Shown: positions 7,015 through 15,679, counted from the stretch's first letter. The stretch is DNA of 17,307 bases from JBDSYA01 sp039925865 (GCA_039925865.1 JBDSYA010000194.1:1-17307); one strand, 5' to 3'. The notes: generated from the letters alone by a model not told the origin. Numbers and translations are program-made.

Positions 7015-8469
7015 TCAAATTGCTCTTCTGTTTTTGTTAAAGCTGTTTTCCAGTTCGCTGATTTTTTCCATAAACCATTTTCTTGCGATAAGGAATTTTC
7101 TTTTGCTTTCAACTTCATACTTAAGGCTGTTAATCTTCTTCCTATCAGCGGTAAACTGTGCAGCAAGCAGTTTTATATAAACACTTAAAAAATCAGTATA
7201 TACTCTTTTTATATCGGATGTAGTTAGTTTATCATTTCTCAAAAATTGTATGAATGTATTTGAAGTGTCCGATGCTTCAGCATAATGTTTAAGCTCGTAA
7301 TATATTTTTAGCTGCAGAAGCTTAACGGATGGCTTGTAAAATATGTGAGAAAAGTTTTTTATTTTGCTGAGCTGCCTTAATGCGGTGGCGAATTGCTTTT
7401 CACTGAAATAAATAACTGCATTACTATATGGCAGCGCATTGTCCCGGAATTTCTCCTCAAGACGTTTTCCATACCGGCGGACATAATCCTTTGCCCATTC
7501 AACCTTGTTCAGAGCCATTCCCAGCATAAATATCTGATTGAATGCGTCAACGGGGAAACTATCGTTTGTTTTTTCTATGTAATGCTTCAGGAATAAATTC
7601 TGTATGTCGAATTGCTCTTCCTGGAAGTTCGAACCTGTAATGACTTTTTGCATACAGAAATTATTCAGATTTGCCATTAACTCCTGTGTATCATCTAATG
7701 AAATTATTTTATAGTTATCTTTAAATATTTTTTTCAGTTCGAAATAATATTTTTCATCATTATTATTTATCATCTTTGTCTGGTAAAGCAATAATTTCAA
7801 TTGAAGGTCTTTTTCGTGGAGTTTGTTTTTTTCAACATAACTCAGGATCTCAATATAAAAAGGAATGCTGAGCTTTTCATTGAGATGTTTTTTAAAGTTT
7901 GAGAATAATGTAATATTCCATAGCATATTTTTTAAAAATAACTTAACAAGTTCATCCACAGGTTCAAACCATTCTTTTTTAAAAACATCCTTTTTTGTCA
8001 GTGATTCTTTTCTTTCAATCATGTTTGCCCTGTTAATGTTTGCAAGCAGGAAGTTGCTGAGATTATACTGATCGGGTATTTTGCTGAGTGTTTTTTTGAT
8101 TTCCCTGTACCTCACATCAAACATCTTATTTAAATTCAGGCTGCCAATAGTTTTAAGTGCTGTCAGCTCAAGAGTTAGAGGATCGATCTTTTCAATGCTC
8201 AGAAACTTTTCAAGAAGTCTCTCCATTTCTGAAATCAAAAAATACATTGTTCCCAACACAACTTTGTCCTGCTCATATAGCTTTCTAAAAATATTCTCTT
8301 TAGAAAGCCGCAAGTCATCAAAGTCCGGGTAATAACTTTTAAGCACTTCATAAAACTCATTGAGTTTCCTGTTTGTGTTAAAATACGGCGAATCAATGAA
8401 CTTTCCGAACTTTTTGAATTCTGCTTCACTGAGCTTAGAAAGGATTTGTATGAGATTGCTTTTTATCAC
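7015..8469 (-). CDS. Cytosolic all-helical protein of unknown function (SPYFN-type family)
   Basis: The 484-residue protein has no signal peptide or membrane segment. It is rich in Lys, Leu, Glu and Phe and appears all-helical, with spacing that suggests TPR-like helical repeats. It opens with LSEAEFKKFGKFIDSPYFN, a pattern I associate with uncharacterised proteins of about 500 residues that occur in several copies in Ignavibacteria and other Bacteroidota. The end includes LLQLKIYYELKHYAEAS and RKFLIARKWFMEKISEL. A degenerate paralogue of the same C-terminal part lies at 15229-15536. The gene points away from the SBBP gene across a 222-bp spacer and converges with the arylsulfotransferase-like gene. 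Function is not recognised; a scaffold or protein-interaction role is only a guess from the fold type. Confidence 0.8.
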   Translation of the reverse strand: MIKSNLIQILSKLSEAEFKKFGKFIDSPYFNTNRKLNEFYEVLKSYYPDFDDLRLSKENIFRKLYEQDKVVLGTMYFLISEMERLLEKFLSIEKIDPLTLELTALKTIGSLNLNKMFDVRYREIKKTLSKIPDQYNLSNFLLANINRANMIERKESLTKKDVFKKEWFEPVDELVKLFLKNMLWNITLFSNFKKHLNEKLSIPFYIEILSYVEKNKLHEKDLQLKLLLYQTKMINNNDEKYYFELKKIFKDNYKIISLDDTQELMANLNNFCMQKVITGSNFQEEQFDIQNLFLKHYIEKTNDSFPVDAFNQIFMLGMALNKVEWAKDYVRRYGKRLEEKFRDNALPYSNAVIYFSEKQFATALRQLSKIKNFSHIFYKPSVKLLQLKIYYELKHYAEASDTSNTFIQFLRNDKLTTSDIKRVYTDFLSVYIKLLAAQFTADRKKINSLKYEVESKRKFLIARKWFMEKISELENSFNKNRRAI

Positions 8470-8470
8470 A

Positions 8471-8505
8471 AAAAGTTAAAAGTTGAATGTTGAATGTTAA
8501 GTTGT
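8471..8505. repeat. 7-bp tandem repeats (AAAAGTT / GAATGTT)
   Basis: Consecutive heptamers AAAAGTT, AAAAGTT, GAATGTT and GAATGTT (8471-8498), then a decayed AAGTTGT, begin directly upstream of the helical-protein start codon on the minus strand. They therefore lie in its leader. Confidence 0.65.
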
Positions 8506-8533
8506 AAATTAGAGTCTATCCTTATTTCACCAA

Positions 8534-8568
8534 ATCTAAAATCCAAAATCAAAGATCTAAGATCAGAA
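8534..8568. repeat. 7-bp tandem repeats (ATCnAAA-type)
   Basis: Five successive heptamers ATCTAAA, ATCCAAA, ATCAAAG, ATCTAAG and ATCAGAA lie between the two divergent genes. The period equals that of the array at 8471-8505, but the unit differs. Together the two arrays take up about a third of this 222-bp spacer. Confidence 0.65.
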
Positions 8569-8691
8569 CACTCCAAGATTTCAAAAAAAGTTTAATATGA
8601 TTCCGAATACAATTTCAATAAGTTTGTATGGCAATGCAATATGGATTAATAAAAAAATAATTGTAATTAAAATAATTAAACCCATAAAAAA

Positions 8692-10599
8692 ATGAAAACA
8701 ACAATTCAGGCAAGTCTAGTACTTTTGTTTTGCTGTGTATTATTTTCAATAAATGCCCATGCTCAGGTAAGTCAGCAATGGGCAGGTTATTATAACAGCC
8801 CGACAAACGGCATGGATTACGTTAATGCAATGACGATTGATAACTCAAATAATATTTATGTTACGGGAGTGAGTCGCACTTCTACTACCGGAAAAGATTT
8901 TGCAACGGTAAAGTATAATTCAGCCGGTGTACAGCAGTGGGCATCAAGATATAACTACCAGTCTAATTACCCCGATGTGCCTGTAGCTATGGCTGTTGAC
9001 AATTCTGGAAATGTTTATGTAACGGGTACCTCAGGTCTCGGCGGACCTTATGGATTTACAAATATAATAAAATATAATTCTTCAGGAACTCAGCAGTGGA
9101 CTGCAAGATGTGGTGATTCAGTTTACAGTGCATATACCGGTGCAATAGCGCTCGATGCCTCAGGAAACATTTATATCGGTGGAAATATTCAGGCATACAG
9201 GACAGATGACGGAAGCTTTCATCTGAAAAAATTCAGTCCGGCAGGAGATTCGATCTGGAAGAGAACTTATGATCCTTCAATATATCCCCAGGGTTTGGGA
9301 AGCACTATTAATTGTTTAAAAGTTGATGGAAATTTTATATACGCAGCCGGTAAAGCTACTCCAACAGATGGTCTTTTCACGGTGTACACTTCATTGACAA
9401 TAATTAAATACGATCTTAATGGTAATTCACAATGGGTGAGTGTTGATTCTCTGGTCAACGGAAGCGATAAAGTTGTCGATATGGATATAGATCTTTCAGG
9501 AAACATTTTTGTGACATGTTATTACGGATTCGATATAGTCATATATAAATATTCTCCGTCAGGCGTAAGATTGTGGAAGAAGGTGTATTCAGGCATAGCC
9601 GGAGATTATTATGATATCCCGACAGGAATAGCAGCTGATGGTTTAGGTAACGTTGTTGTAACTGCAAACAGCCGACGCTCTCCCACAAACGGCGATGATG
9701 ATTATCTCACTATGAAGTATGATGCAAGCGGAAATGTTCTTTGGGAAAAATTTTATAACGGGACTTTGAACAGTTCTGACTATCCATATGATGTAGCAAC
9801 TGACGCATCAAATAATGTCTATGTCACCGGAGTTTCTTACGAGACGGGTTTCAATTTTAATGCCGTGACTCTAAAATATAATTCTTCCGGAGTTCAGCAA
9901 TGGGCGATAAGTTTCGACGGAGGTAATAATGGAAATCATGATGAAGGAAATTTTATAAAAGTTGATTCAGAAGAAAATGTCATAATTGCAGGTTATTCAA
10001 GTCAAGCCGGCCATAGTGACGATTTTATGGCAGTTAAATATTCGCAGAGCTTAGGAGTTTTGAATCTCACTGTGGTCATGGAAGGGTTTTATAATCCATC
10101 CGTAAATGCGATGAACATTTCGGATACAGCAAAAGTCTTCCTGAGAAATTCCTCTTCGCCATACTCGGTTGTTGATTCCTCTAAGTCAGCCATTAATGCA
10201 ATAACACTCAGGGGAGCCTTCCCGGTCAGTGCGCCGACAGGAAATTACTATATAGAGCTAAAACACAGAAACACAATTGAAACATGGAGCAATAACGCTG
10301 TCAGTTACACAGCTATCGGCACTATTAACTATAATTTTACAACATCTTCCGGCCAGGCTTTTGGAAGTAATCAAAAGAGCGTAGATGCTTCACCTGTTAG
10401 ATTTGCGGTTTACAGTGGTGACGTAAATCAGGACGGAACGATCGATGCAACCGATCTCGCGCTGGTTGATAATGCAGCCTATAATTTTATCTCAGGATAT
10501 GTGAATACAGATGTGACAGGCGATAACTTTGTTGATGCAACTGATGCTGCACTTGCTGATAATAATGCCGCTAACTTTGTGAGTGTGATTAGGCCATAA
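8692..10599 (+). CDS. Secreted SBBP beta-propeller protein with C-terminal dockerin-type module
   Basis: The 635-residue protein has a signal peptide (MKTTIQASLVLLFCCVLFS, likely cleavage after AHA before QVSQQW). Residues about 30-450 are repeats of SBBP type, each with a form of 'AMAVDNSGNVYVTGTS' followed by 'KYNSSGTQQW', about seven or eight in all, which predicts a beta-propeller. Such proteins are usually annotated only by fold; no enzyme motif is seen. Residues about 457-635 are the module shared with the ASST-like and sugar dehydrogenase genes. It contains EGFYNPSVNAM, KHRNTIETWS, the EF-hand loops DVNQDGTIDATD and DVTGDNFVDATD, and the tail SVIRP. Both loops keep the Asp/Asn ligand pattern of dockerin calcium sites. 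It is probably exported and held at the surface or released. The start context is A-rich without a Shine-Dalgarno site. Confidence 0.88.
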   Translation: MKTTIQASLVLLFCCVLFSINAHAQVSQQWAGYYNSPTNGMDYVNAMTIDNSNNIYVTGVSRTSTTGKDFATVKYNSAGVQQWASRYNYQSNYPDVPVAMAVDNSGNVYVTGTSGLGGPYGFTNIIKYNSSGTQQWTARCGDSVYSAYTGAIALDASGNIYIGGNIQAYRTDDGSFHLKKFSPAGDSIWKRTYDPSIYPQGLGSTINCLKVDGNFIYAAGKATPTDGLFTVYTSLTIIKYDLNGNSQWVSVDSLVNGSDKVVDMDIDLSGNIFVTCYYGFDIVIYKYSPSGVRLWKKVYSGIAGDYYDIPTGIAADGLGNVVVTANSRRSPTNGDDDYLTMKYDASGNVLWEKFYNGTLNSSDYPYDVATDASNNVYVTGVSYETGFNFNAVTLKYNSSGVQQWAISFDGGNNGNHDEGNFIKVDSEENVIIAGYSSQAGHSDDFMAVKYSQSLGVLNLTVVMEGFYNPSVNAMNISDTAKVFLRNSSSPYSVVDSSKSAINAITLRGAFPVSAPTGNYYIELKHRNTIETWSNNAVSYTAIGTINYNFTTSSGQAFGSNQKSVDASPVRFAVYSGDVNQDGTIDATDLALVDNAAYNFISGYVNTDVTGDNFVDATDAALADNNAANFVSVIRP

Positions 10600-10624
10600 A
10601 ATGAAAAATTAAAAACAAAAAAAA

Positions 10625-10699
10625 GTAAAAATACAAATTGAAATTTAAAATGGTTTTTTAACTAATACAACTTTTTTATTATTTGATTTGTATTTTTAC
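10625..10699. terminator. Inverted repeat between convergent genes, possible bidirectional terminator
   Basis: GTAAAAATACAAAT (10625-10638) is exactly reverse-complemented at 10686-10699, with a 47-bp AT-rich spacer. It sits between the 3' ends of the SBBP gene (+) and the Asp-box gene (-). The long loop and AT-only stem make a classical terminator doubtful, and the position is the main support. Confidence 0.35.
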
Positions 10700-10792
10700 A
10701 ATTTCACTTTTCATTTTTAATATTTCAGAAATAAATCCCGAATCCCGGTTATTGAAATTTTCAAGCAAAGTATTAACTAAAGTTTAAATTAA

Positions 10793-13700
10793 TTATGATG
10801 AAGATTTGTCGCCACTTTTATCAAATTCTTCTCTTGGAGTTATTGTTAATTCCTGCAGTGCCTTTCCTTTAAGCTCTTCATTAACTTTGCTGAGATAATT
10901 TTTGAATATTTCTTCTTCCTGAATTTTAGCTTTATCAAGTTCAAATTGTAAACCACCGATCCTCTCAATTTGCTGCTGTGTGGGTCTTCCTCCGTAAAAA
11001 CTTACTGAAGTATACAAATCACTGATTCTTTCTTTCAACTTTTCTTCGCCGGTGATACCTTTACTTTCTATTGTATTAACACAAATTTTTCTAAGCTCTT
11101 CAAGTTTATTAATTAATTCTTCTCCGTTCTGTTTACTTACTTTATTTTCATCAACTAGCTTTTTCGTTTCAGTTTTAATTTTATTAATGTTATAAACTAC
11201 ATGCGCCAGGTCTTCATGCATTTTAAAAATCTTCTTCGTTGTCTCTTCCTTTACCGCAATGTCTTCTTTTGAGTATGGTGAATTAGGATTGTGAATAATT
11301 TCAAGATTGCCTGTATAAACTTCATTTCCCTTTTTCAATTTTACAATGTAGGTTCCTTCAGTAATAAATGGTCCGATGAACCCGCTCCGATCAGGTGAAA
11401 CTCCGGGAGCAACTTTCGGTGGTTTTAATCTCATGTCCCAGCTTATCTTATTTATTCCTTTTCGTTTTGTGCCGGGTAATGATTTAAGAAGTGTGCCTGA
11501 ATTATCATAAATTTCTACTTTAATATTACCTGTTACAGATCTTTCTTTCAGATAGTAAACTATCACTGCATCCTCCGGTCCGTTTTGACCAATATACATT
11601 CCGACATTTGGGACAAATCCCGAACCTAATCTTATTCCATTAATATAATTTACTCTCGTTGGAATTATATATGCATCAGAATTTAAAACTTCCTGTGTTA
11701 TGCTTCTTAAAGGTGTCAGATCATCAATGATTATTATTCCTCTGCCATGAGTGGCTGCCAGCAAGTCACCGGTTTCCGATTGAATTGAAAGATCTCTTAC
11801 TTCACATTTTGGAAAGTTTCCTGTATACTGAGCCCAATTGTTTCCTCCGTCAATGCTGACGTAAAGTCCAAAAACAGTACCTGTAAATAGCAGATTTGGA
11901 TTTACAATATCCTGTTTAATTTTATGAACATAACCTTCGATCTCATTTGTCATGATCGAAGTCCATGATCTTCCCATATCAGTAGTTTTGTAAATGTAAG
12001 CTTTCTTATCGCCGGAGGCATGATTATCAAATGAAGCAAATGCTGTATTTCTGTCAAACGTGCTTGCGTCTATACTTGATACCCATGCATTAGCCGGAAG
12101 CCCTTTAACATTTTTTACCACATTTGTCCATGAAGCACCGTTGTTATCAGAAACTTGTACATTACCGTCATCAGTGCCAACCCAGATCACGCTGGCATCG
12201 GCAGGGGATTCACAAATCGTAAATATTGTACAATGATTTTCTGCAGAAGAATTATCCACGGATAATCCGCCTGACTCTTCCTGATTTTGCTTGACTGGAT
12301 CATTGGTTGAAAGGTCGGGTGAAATTCTTTGCCATGTCTCACCTTTGTCATTTGTCCTGAATAAATACTGTGCACCAAAATATAATGTTCCGGGATTGAT
12401 TGTGCTCTGATGTAGTGCGGTGTTCCAGTTGCATCGTAATTTTTCTTCGCCTTTTTCCGGCTGAGGTTTTATATCTTTGTCTTCGTAATTTTTTTTATTA
12501 TATCTTCTGATACCGCCTCCCTGCGATTCCCAATAAACATATTCTGAATTAGTCAGATCGGGTATCATATGAAACCCGTCTCCAAAACCAACAGACTTCC
12601 AGTCTTCATTATCGATCCCTCCGGGAGTACTTGACGGGGCATACCATGAACTATTATCCTGAAGTCCGCCATAAACATTGTAATAAGGTTTGTCCATATC
12701 ATAAGCTACATGATAAAACTGAGATACCGGAAGATTGTGGAGCATGATAAAATTATTTCCTCTGTCCATAGACATATATACTCCGCCGTCAGTTCCGACA
12801 TAGATCTGCTGAGGATTATTCGGGTTAATCCATATTGCATGATAATCTCCGTGTACAGATCCGCCTTCACTGGATACATCACGAAATGACTGGCCGCCGT
12901 CATCGCTCATCGATAATGTAAAAGCAGGACGGTAAATTCTTTTTTCATCAGTCGGATCAACTGCAATAGTACTGAAATAAAACGGTCTGGCTACAACATT
13001 GCCTGTAGCGCTGTTTCTCTTCCATGTATTTCCTCCGTCTAAGGATTCAAACAAACCTGTATTGTGAGATTCTGCGATCGCGTAAATATGTTTCGTATCT
13101 ACAGGTGCTATTGCAATACATATTCTTCCTAATATTCCGTCTTCAGCAAATGCCTTATCAATCCGGTCCCAGCTTTCTCCGCCATCAATACTTTTGAAAA
13201 GCCCGCTTCCGGCACCACCGGAATTAAAAGACCATGGCTTTCTTCTGAATTGCCACATCGATGCATACAATACACTTGGATTTTTCGGATCCATTACAAT
13301 ATCTGCACAACCTGTTTTCTCATCTGAGTATAGAATTTTTTCCCACCGTTCTCCGCCATCTACTGTTTTGTAAAGCCCGCGATCTTCACTGTCACTCCAT
13401 AATGCTCCCGGGACAGCAACATACACTATGTTGCTGTTAGTTGGATCAATAATAATTTTTGATATATGTTCACTGTTTTCCAATCCGGCTTTCTTCCAGT
13501 TATCTCCTCCGTCATCCGTTACATAAAGTCCGTCACCAATCGCAACTGAATTACGCATGTTTGATTCTCCTGTGCCTACCCAGACTACATCGGGATTTTT
13601 CTGGTCAATAGTAAGTGCTCCTACTGATTGACAGTATTTATCGAATATAGATTTGAATACTGCACCTCCGTTAACTGATTTCCAAACGCCGCCGCCCGCG

Positions 13701-13885
13701 GCTCCGACATAAACGATTCTCGGATCGCTTATGACAGCATCGATAGCAGTTATTCTTCCGCTCATTGTAGCTGAACCGATTTGCCTGGCGTTCATTGCAC
13801 CAAAAGTCGAAGAGTTAATTTTGATCTGAGAGAATGTAACATTTGAAAAAAACAGAAAGGATATTAAAAGTAAAATATTCTTCAT
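10793..13885 (-). CDS. Large secreted Asp-box (BNR/sortilin-like) propeller protein
   Basis: The 1030-residue protein has a signal peptide (MKNILLLISFLFFSNVTFSQ). Residues about 30-715 hold at least ten Asp-box motifs (S/T-x-D-x-G-x-x-W/F), such as GVWKSVNGG, TDDGGDNWKKAG, KTVDGGERWEKI, KSIDGGESWDRI, ESLDGGNTWKRN and VSIDGGNNWAQY. These are typical of ten-bladed VPS10/sortilin-like or tandem seven-bladed propellers. The propeller closes with LAATHGRGIIIIDDLTPLR. An Ig-like segment follows (about 760-870: VEIYDNSGTLLKSL, then EGTYIVKLKKGNEVYTG). The last 150 or so residues are Lys/Glu-rich and probably coiled-coil, ending hydrophilic in KSGDKSSS. Similar proteins are often annotated as glycosyl hydrolases, but sialidase-type catalytic residues are not evident, so I make no enzyme call. 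Unlike its exported neighbours it has no sorting module. It lies 73 bp downstream of the LolA-like gene on the same strand and may be cotranscribed. Confidence 0.88.
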   Translation of the reverse strand: MKNILLLISFLFFSNVTFSQIKINSSTFGAMNARQIGSATMSGRITAIDAVISDPRIVYVGAAGGGVWKSVNGGAVFKSIFDKYCQSVGALTIDQKNPDVVWVGTGESNMRNSVAIGDGLYVTDDGGDNWKKAGLENSEHISKIIIDPTNSNIVYVAVPGALWSDSEDRGLYKTVDGGERWEKILYSDEKTGCADIVMDPKNPSVLYASMWQFRRKPWSFNSGGAGSGLFKSIDGGESWDRIDKAFAEDGILGRICIAIAPVDTKHIYAIAESHNTGLFESLDGGNTWKRNSATGNVVARPFYFSTIAVDPTDEKRIYRPAFTLSMSDDGGQSFRDVSSEGGSVHGDYHAIWINPNNPQQIYVGTDGGVYMSMDRGNNFIMLHNLPVSQFYHVAYDMDKPYYNVYGGLQDNSSWYAPSSTPGGIDNEDWKSVGFGDGFHMIPDLTNSEYVYWESQGGGIRRYNKKNYEDKDIKPQPEKGEEKLRCNWNTALHQSTINPGTLYFGAQYLFRTNDKGETWQRISPDLSTNDPVKQNQEESGGLSVDNSSAENHCTIFTICESPADASVIWVGTDDGNVQVSDNNGASWTNVVKNVKGLPANAWVSSIDASTFDRNTAFASFDNHASGDKKAYIYKTTDMGRSWTSIMTNEIEGYVHKIKQDIVNPNLLFTGTVFGLYVSIDGGNNWAQYTGNFPKCEVRDLSIQSETGDLLAATHGRGIIIIDDLTPLRSITQEVLNSDAYIIPTRVNYINGIRLGSGFVPNVGMYIGQNGPEDAVIVYYLKERSVTGNIKVEIYDNSGTLLKSLPGTKRKGINKISWDMRLKPPKVAPGVSPDRSGFIGPFITEGTYIVKLKKGNEVYTGNLEIIHNPNSPYSKEDIAVKEETTKKIFKMHEDLAHVVYNINKIKTETKKLVDENKVSKQNGEELINKLEELRKICVNTIESKGITGEEKLKERISDLYTSVSFYGGRPTQQQIERIGGLQFELDKAKIQEEEIFKNYLSKVNEELKGKALQELTITPREEFDKSGDKSSS

Positions 13886-13958
13886 AAGTCTTTTAAAATT
13901 TTAATTTAATATTAAGTATGATTTGTTATCAAAGGATTTTTCGAGACAATAAAATTTT

Positions 13959-14687
13959 TTATTTAGGCATTTTAAAAATGCCGTCATCAACATTCACATT
14001 TGTTTCCACATTTTCGATGATCATTATATCACCTGCGTCCCTGTCACCTTCGATCACTTCCATTGTCATCGGGAACATAATACCACCTATAGATTGATAG
14101 CCACCGTAAACGGTTCTTGACTTGATCTCCTTTTCCTTAATTTTTCTTTTACTGCTTTCCATAAGAATTAGGTTTGAAGTAACATCCATAAAATAATAAG
14201 TCTTGTCACCATCTTTGTCCGTAAGTTTAAGCTTAAAAACTTCACTGCCTTCAAAGTCATCCTTGCCGAGATATTCAACCTTATAACCTTTTTCTTTATA
14301 GCCAATTAACTTGCCCTCTAACTCTGTGTACTTTGTCATTGCCTTTAATTCTTCGGCAGGCATTCTAACAGCTTCCGTATTTCCCCGAAATGGATTTACA
14401 CTCCAGCCGGTGGTCTCGTCTGAAGCCTTGATCAGGTTCATTCCCTGATAACTTATATCCAGCCTTGCTTTACCTCCTCTTTTCAAAGTGAAGGTCATTG
14501 GAACATCAAAACCTCCGGTAGAATATTTTCCGCTCATCTTAAGAGATGTTATAGAATTTAATTTATCCGCTCCTCCGATCGCCTTTGCATGATTTTCTAT
14601 TATCTCATCGACAGTCTGGGAATAAATTTCAGCGCCGTTAAAAAATATTATTGAAAATGTTATAAACGTGAAAATTAATTTTCTCAT
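13959..14687 (-). CDS. LolA-like periplasmic protein
   Basis: The 242-residue protein has a signal peptide (MRKLIFTFITFSIIFF, likely cleavage near IYS before QTVDEI). The mature part opens with VDEIIENHAKAIGGADKLNSITSLKMSG and continues as a curved antiparallel sheet pattern (MTFTLKRGGKARLDISYQG, YKVEYLGKDDFEGSEVFKLKL, TYYFMDVTSNLILMES). This matches the outer-membrane lipoprotein-sorting (LolA/LolB-like) superfamily, whose members bind lipid or lipoprotein acyl chains in a hydrophobic cavity. Many such short stand-alone members in Bacteroidota are not the true LolA carrier, so the specific ligand is unknown. No lipobox Cys is seen, so a soluble periplasmic protein is likely. It is the upstream member of a possible two-gene unit with the Asp-box protein. 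Confidence 0.78.
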   Translation of the reverse strand: MRKLIFTFITFSIIFFNGAEIYSQTVDEIIENHAKAIGGADKLNSITSLKMSGKYSTGGFDVPMTFTLKRGGKARLDISYQGMNLIKASDETTGWSVNPFRGNTEAVRMPAEELKAMTKYTELEGKLIGYKEKGYKVEYLGKDDFEGSEVFKLKLTDKDGDKTYYFMDVTSNLILMESSKRKIKEKEIKSRTVYGGYQSIGGIMFPMTMEVIEGDRDAGDIMIIENVETNVNVDDGIFKMPK

Positions 14688-14809
14688 TTTAATTTTATTA
14701 GTTGAGTTAATTATTTATATTATGATTGTTAAACTATAATTTATTTATAATTGAGGTCACATCATTAACGATTTATATTTGAATGTGTTGCAATTTTGAA
14801 CATCGTTTT

Positions 14810-15172
14810 CTAATAATTTCTTTCACACGCAATCTGAAATTTATTTCCTTCAGGATCATGACCGTCACTCGCTTCGATATCTTCCCATACATTATGCTTT
14901 TCCATTTTTATCTTTTTTCCTATAAGATATTCACGGGCTTTTCCGACATCTTCAACAGCAAAAACTATTTTATTTTTATTCATTCCCTGCGAACCAATGT
15001 TTGGAGACTTGTGAAGACAAATTTTAAAACCGTCACCTCCTAATTCAAGCCATTCATTTTCAGGATATAATTTATTTTCAATTATGCTCAGTCCAAGAAC
15101 ATCTGCATAAAAATTTCTCATCGATGAAATATCGTTTACAAAATAAATATATTGTTTTAATTTAAATTTCAT
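14810..15172 (-). CDS. VOC (glyoxalase/dioxygenase fold) family protein
   Basis: At 120 residues this is a single two-module VOC domain. It has YIYFVNDISSMRNFYADVLGL at the start, WLELGGDGFKICLHK in the middle, and VFAVEDVGKAREYL plus DGHDPEGNKFQIACE at the end. Metal-using VOC enzymes usually carry His near the first strand (here Phe in YIYFVND) and Glu in the terminal DPxGNxxEL motif (here Gln in NKFQIA). Both look replaced, so a non-metal binding role, such as small-molecule or drug binding, is more likely than glyoxalase I activity. No signal peptide is seen, so it is cytosolic. It lies 122 bp upstream of the LolA-like gene on the same strand, with no evident functional link. Confidence 0.8.
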   Translation of the reverse strand: MKFKLKQYIYFVNDISSMRNFYADVLGLSIIENKLYPENEWLELGGDGFKICLHKSPNIGSQGMNKNKIVFAVEDVGKAREYLIGKKIKMEKHNVWEDIEASDGHDPEGNKFQIACERNY

Positions 15173-15228
15173 AAGGTTTATTTATTATTTATAAATTTTA
15201 AATAATTCGTAACTCTTAAAATCTTAAT

Positions 15229-15536
15229 TTATTTCTTCCCGATTTCATCTATCTTTTCCAACAGCCACCTCTTATGTCTCAGTCTTATAATTTCATCAAA
15301 GTGCACATCATCTCTTAATTTCTTAAACTTATTCTCATCAGGATTATCTTTGAATGTTAACAGCTTATTAAGATAATTAAAAAATTCATGTAAGCATCTT
15401 TTGTTCCGCTTTCAATAGATGAATTGTTTCCAATAAAATGTTTTGATGAATCAATGTAATAAAATAAAAGCTCAGACTGGTTAAGTTCGTAATATGCTTT
15501 TGCAGAGAGTATCCTTATGTGAAGCTTATCTCTCGG
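15229..15536 (-). pseudogene. Frameshifted C-terminal remnant of an SPYFN-type helical protein
   Basis: Two minus-strand frames join into one protein-like stretch. From 15536 down to about 15386 the frame reads RDKLHIRILSAKAYYELNQS, then a segment with LLFYYIDSSKHFIGNN, and on to KDAYMNF. From about 15384 down to the TAA at 15229-15231 another frame reads FNYLNKLLTFKDNPDENKFKKL and ends RHKRWLLEKIDEIGKK. This aligns with the end of the 7015-8469 protein (LLQLKIYYELKHYAEAS, FLSVYIKLL, IARKWFMEKISEL). The frame changes at a six-A run (15379-15384), and a stop codon (TTA at 15537 on the plus strand) cuts off the 5' side. No start codon or remaining N-terminal two-thirds is visible. A further NLQFDLRNF at 15599-15625 may be another scrap. 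It is most simply a decayed paralogue. Confidence 0.7.
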
Positions 15537-15679
15537 TTATAGCGATCCGGCCTTCAGATCACAGGAGACTTATGGATATTAAGAATTTCGGTTGAGCGGA
15601 AGTTTCTAAGATCAAATTGCAAGTTCTATTTAAAATGGTCTAATTCGAAATCTTATTTATATTGACTTCATTGTGAAAT
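15537..15679. other. Short spacer between the pseudogene and the sugar dehydrogenase gene
   Basis: No open frame of note. It contains a GC-richer patch near 15542-15575 with GATC-containing sequence that differs from the surrounding AT-rich DNA. This may mark a rearrangement joint in the decayed gene. Confidence 0.3.

Noticed and set aside
13935..13965. AATAAAA/TTTTATT inverted repeat after the LolA-like gene
   Set aside because: The arms are 7 bp, AT-only, with a 2-bp centre, expected by chance here and too weak for a terminator.
14783..15043. 86-residue plus-strand frame over the VOC gene
   Set aside because: It is antisense to a clear VOC domain, and its composition is that of a shadow frame.
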